Part shown: in pieces, positions 59,576 to 64,000 of the stretch
How the letters are laid out: every line of letters begins with the position of its first letter
How positions within the stretch are numbered: the stretch's first letter is position 1
Source of the DNA: Theocolax elegans
Lineage: Eukaryota > Arthropoda > Insecta > Hymenoptera > Cerocephalidae
Direction: 5' to 3'
NCBI GenBank assembly: GCA_026168455.1
Contig: CM047425.1
Coordinates: forward strand, 84,943,580 to 85,007,579
DNA: 64,000 bases
Notes under the pieces: generated by a model
Seen by the model: the letters and a program-made list of their open reading frames with translations, nothing else
Told to the model about the DNA's origin: nothing
Databases searched by the model: none
Translations under genes and position numbers: made by a program

Positions 59576-62500
59576 TACAAGTATCAAGCATTTTAAAACT
59601 CATAACATAATATTTCATCCAGCATTTTAAATCTCATTGAAAAAATCTTACAATTTTCTTGTAGATGTGACAAAAATGTCGAACATTTTCTTTTCAGAAG
59701 CAGAATAATAAAACAAGGTAAACACCTAATTTAGCTAAATCCATTGTATCCCAAAAATGTTTGCATCATTAGTATTATAATGACTTCTCTTTAGAACTTT
59801 AATTTTAGTTGTCTGTAACTTCTGAAAAAGGTTTATAAGAATTCATAACTGTAAATTTGTCTATGTTTTCTACAAAGAAATGTTTTTAAAAGGCGTATAT
59901 AAAACAATTTTACGATTCCAAGAACTATCACTTTATTATATATAAAAAATGAATATAATGTGTAAAGTAATAGAATTATTCAATATTAATTAGATTAAAG
60001 TACATATTATTAATTATAGAAGAAAATTAAAACGGACAAAAAACCGGTTTACTTCGGAACTCGAAAAATGCAAATAAGCTTGAATTTTCTCAAAAGTTGT
60101 AAAAAATTTACACTCTCTTTTAAAACTTGTCCGCTACTCAAGGTCAGCCGACTTATGAGATTTATATAATTTAAAGAAAATGGAGGTACTAATTATCTAA
60201 TTATCGTTATATAGCTTTTCAGTACCTTTAAAAAACGGACGCCGCTTCTATTACGGATAATCTACCTATAAGTTTACAAATAACCAGCTTTCAAGAATAT
60301 TTAATTACATAATGTAAAATTTATGATTATTTTATTATACCAAAATTTCATACAAAAACTTGACAAAATTAACGTATGAATTAAAAAAATTTCTCCCAAA
60401 TTAACGAAATTAAATAATGTATATATTCATATCAAGGACGCTTCTCGTTTGTTTCCTTATATACATTTCCTTGAATATTGTTTTTTTATTAAATGTTTTA
60501 TAGGTACAATCACTTCAATTTTTATCTTTATGCTTCTATACAAATACGTATACACGACAAATAAAAAATAATAATAATATAAGGAATTATAATAAAACAT
60601 TAAAATTTTATATTATTTTCTAACGATGTTCTCTTCTACAATAATGCATCTACGACACTCTGGATATGTAAATAATCTCAAGATAATGCTAATAATGATA
60701 AAAACTGTTTACAAGTACGTATTCTGAAATATATATGTATATTTAATTAAAAATAGAAAATTAATTAAACAGGTGTATATTTAAAACTTAAGGAATCTGA
60801 ACAATTACATTATTGCGTTCTTTTCATTGATAATTTTTATAATCTCATATTTATGCACACAGCTAAAATTATAAGATATGTTTTATTAAAAAGGAATATT
60901 ATTATGCTAATAATAGTTAAAGATTTGTTAAAATAATTAACATAACGAAATTAATTGATATACAGTCGAGTATAAAACTATCAATTGTTACTGCAAATCA
61001 TAGTAAATCGCGCATAAGGTACAAAGAACTTATCGATCGTATCCCCGTAAATATATATATATATATATACATGCACAATGGTCAAACGTATCATTCCTAC
61101 GCAAAAACTGGGAAGTGACGCTCGAGACGGAAGGACACGAATTTAAATAAATTATACACGATACGCATATATATACATCTCAGAGAATTCGTCGAACTCT
61201 CGTTTCACCGTGAATTAATTACCGCGACTGTTCAGTTTTGGAATTAAAAAATTGTTTTTCATTTTACTTAATAATTATTATGGGTTATAACAAAATGTTC
61301 AGCGCAATACGAATTCGATACAATAAAAAATGAATTTAAATTCTACTATTAAATAATTATAGGGAAAAGAAATTTTTAAACACGGAAGTGAGAAATATAT
61401 CGGTACGATTCTTTAAAGATATTTATTTACTGTTTTGAATAATCAACATCTACGGGTATATATATATATATATATAGATAATCATTGGTAATTATACCTT
61501 AGAAAAATAAACTGTATTAATAGAGGTGTAGAATCTATAATTAGATGTGATACTACATGATACGATGTATTACATTATAATTAAGTTTAAGCTTCTTTTT
61601 GCCGTTGTTTTGCCAAATATTATACGAAATAAACAAGTTCAAGTAAACATATGATAGATATATTTGATCTAAAAATACACTAGCGAATGTTATTTTTGCA
61701 CAATCATTAATAATACTCGAATTGAGCTGGTAATATACTGATTACCATATTTTAAAATTCAATGCAAAGTTGAAAGGTGCGTGAGTTATGCGAATCGGTG
61801 TTATAACTATAAGAAATCATATAGTCCACGATTATTTGCCCCATTCAAATTTTAAAAATGACTCATCAAACCTGTACAGGTATTCCTCGTTCATTTCATT
61901 GACGAACCGTCTAGTTCCTGTAACTTTTGAAGTTTAACATCATAATAACAATTGCACGTTATAATTGGTAGTTGACTACGGTTTCAGAACAAGAATTTTA
62001 TTCGAAATTTTAGGGATGGCTTTTGTTACACACGATCATTTAGAAACTAATGCTTGGTTGTACAGTTTTACTTTCCTATTACCAGAATTATATTTTCGAG
62101 ATTTAGATTCGGTACAACTTTTTCCTTTGATTTCCTTAAAATTTTATACATTGACAATGATTGCTTTTCATTTCATTTTTAACTGAACTATTCATTATTT
62201 TGGAATATCGAAACAGCCAGATTTCAAAATTATAGTAATTATAAAAGTAAATATAAAAGTATAATAAATTATTATACAAATATATAATATTACATTAGTT
62301 CTTTATTTTTCTAATGATCTAGATCTAGGCACGTGTAAGTTTTTGTGAATGTCTTAAAGGTTTATTAAGATTTTTGAGACACGTTTGATTTTAGATGTAA
62401 AAAATAAACATAGTTTAATATATTTATATTTTAAAGATTCAAATTCACTATTACATGATTAGATGATTCTAAAGCAAGAAACATGTTTGGCTTCGAAAGT

Positions 62501-62929
62501 CTGATTTGTATTATTTTTCGAAAAAAGTTTGTACAATTGATTCATATATGTTACTTCTTATTATTATTAGTGCTTATTCATTTATTACCAAGATAGTGAA
62601 ACAGAATTTTTAATTGAATTCTGTGTTTTTATACATGACAAAGCTTAAATATCTTTGTAAAAAGCAAATACGAGTACATTTCGAGTTGCATGACACTGAC
62701 TTGGCAAATTAGAAATTAAAAAAATGAGAATATTGCGTCTATTTAAAGTGTATACTTAATTAATTGATCGCATAATTATCTATGAATTATCATAATTAAC
62801 TAAGAAAATATAGGTTTTGTCCAATTCATCAATGTAATCGGAAATATAATAATAATCATCACGAGCCATTTTCAAATGATCTTCCTATAAAGATCTATGG
62901 CTCGAAGGAAAATCAAATATGTAGCCTTA
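59576..62929. other. AT-rich intergenic region with (AT)n runs
   Basis: Two short (AT)n microsatellites, near 61046-61070 and 61455-61478. No gene or further element recognised. Confidence 0.45.
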
Positions 62930-63260
62930 CATCTCACAGCATCGAGTCTTCGAAATGTGTAATATCCCACGACGAATTTTTTTCCTGGTATAGGTAGATG
63001 TTCGGCAAAATAAAGCAAAACAGCTGATCGGGAACCGCTCGGTCAACGAAATGACCAATAACGTAATGAAATCGGCAGGGGGAACCTCGTTGCGAATACA
63101 AAGTGGCCGCGCCAAGGATATCCAGGAGAAGAGAACAGAACCAACGATGCGCACGCACGTTTTGGATGTATACCCTGCCGATTCCAAGACCGGTGCAAGC
63201 TCCTGCATTCGTCGATCGCAAGTCCGAGCGATAACATCGCACGCGTTGCCCCAGCTACAT
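62930..63260 (-). promoter_or_regulatory. CpG-rich block, candidate promoter/first exon
   Basis: Abruptly GC- and CpG-rich (GATCGCAAGTCCGAGCG, GTGGCCGCGCCAAGG). All frames are open mainly because of composition, with no domain seen. On the - strand a donor-like GATGTAAGG at about 62934-62926 could end an untranslated exon. Confidence 0.4.
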
Positions 63261-64000
63261 TTTTAATCGTCTGCAATTAGTATATCGCGGGTATTAGTAT
63301 ATCTTTACTCGATTTATTCATCTATTTTGCATTATATTTTATTTATTTTTTATTCTGCTTGCTAACGCTCGTTTTGCCGATTTCAGTGCAGCGTTTCCTT
63401 CATTTTCCTCAGCTACCGCTTGGTGATTCGAAAATTTTGTTAATTTCATGATTTTTGGGAGGATACAATTTACTAATTGCAGGTAACAGTTTCTTAACCA
63501 GGTTTGTTATTCCATAATATTATTCACACGGCTTACTTCCTTGTTTCAATTGATAAGCGCCTTATTAATTAACAAACTACATATTCACTTGACGATATTA
63601 AAATTGTTTAAAATCTCTATTGAATTTTCAATTTTATAAAAAGAAATAACTATTATTCATTAATAAAGTAGGGTATAAATATAACTTAATTTTATTAAGA
63701 TATATATTTTTAACCAATTGTTTATTTAATTTCAAATCGTTGTTTACTCCACGTTGAAAACTATGCATTACAGTTGTCTAAATTATATGCGTTCCAGATT
63801 AAATTCAAAACTAAACCAATTCGAAATTCAATGAGCTTTAGTGCGGTACTAAAACGGCACTTGTTTTTTACTACAATAGTTATTAATTAAAATTATTGTT
63901 AGGATCAGTATAGAAATATCAGGAAAGATTAATTTTTTGCTTCAAATATAACAAGTGAGTGATTTAAAATTTTTTATTTAATTTCATTCTTTAAGTGTAG
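63261..64000. other. AT-rich end of the window
   Basis: Nothing recognised. Confidence 0.35.

Noticed and set aside
62934..63242. 102- and 93-codon frames on the - strand in the CpG-rich block
   Set aside because: Several overlapping frames are open at once because of base composition; none has a recognisable motif.

Overview
The window looks like nuclear DNA of a hymenopteran insect, most likely an ant or bee. It is AT-rich, has short introns with canonical GT/AG borders, carries a tandem array of insect odorant-receptor genes, and is packed with small fold-back elements. The species call is inference; the gene identities rest on motifs read by eye.

Left end (1-5.8 kb): housekeeping genes. 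A nucleoside-monophosphate kinase ends at 158. COQ2 (ubiquinone synthesis) runs on the + strand from 1270 to 3943. ABITRAM (4151-5290) and a small twin-CX9C gene, CMC2 (5432-5831, three short exons), lie on the - strand. COQ2 and CMC2 are both mitochondrial.

From 6.4 to 11 kb there is no gene. The interval is filled with nested fold-back elements, several of which begin and end with TTAA.

From 11 to 41 kb there are three intact odorant-receptor genes on the - strand, each with seven coding exons (393, 391 and 393 residues). In all three the ATG appears to be split by an intron (A^TG), and a 5' exon border carries two start-stop (ATGTAA) units. The 5' flanks of copies 1 and 2 are far more alike than their coding exons. 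Introns and spacers hold two 5S-rRNA-derived SINEs with target-site duplications, five copies of a tRNA-derived SINE, a composite fold-back present twice in opposite orientation, and a possible small-RNA hairpin.

From 41 to 44.8 kb lie two more fold-back copies, a microsatellite and a second tRNA-like SINE. From 44.8 to 52.1 kb is FANCD2 (+, 14 exons, 1808 residues), with the ubiquitin-acceptor lysine conserved and an unusually long repetitive N-terminus of about 550 residues. Converging on it is TANGO2 (-, 52328-58343; four exons, 274 residues). Its 5-kb first intron contains a near-perfect palindrome and a decayed element with a possible tyrosine-recombinase remnant. The last 5.6 kb is AT-rich, apart from a CpG-rich block near 63 kb that may be the first exon or promoter of a gene lying outside or across the edge.
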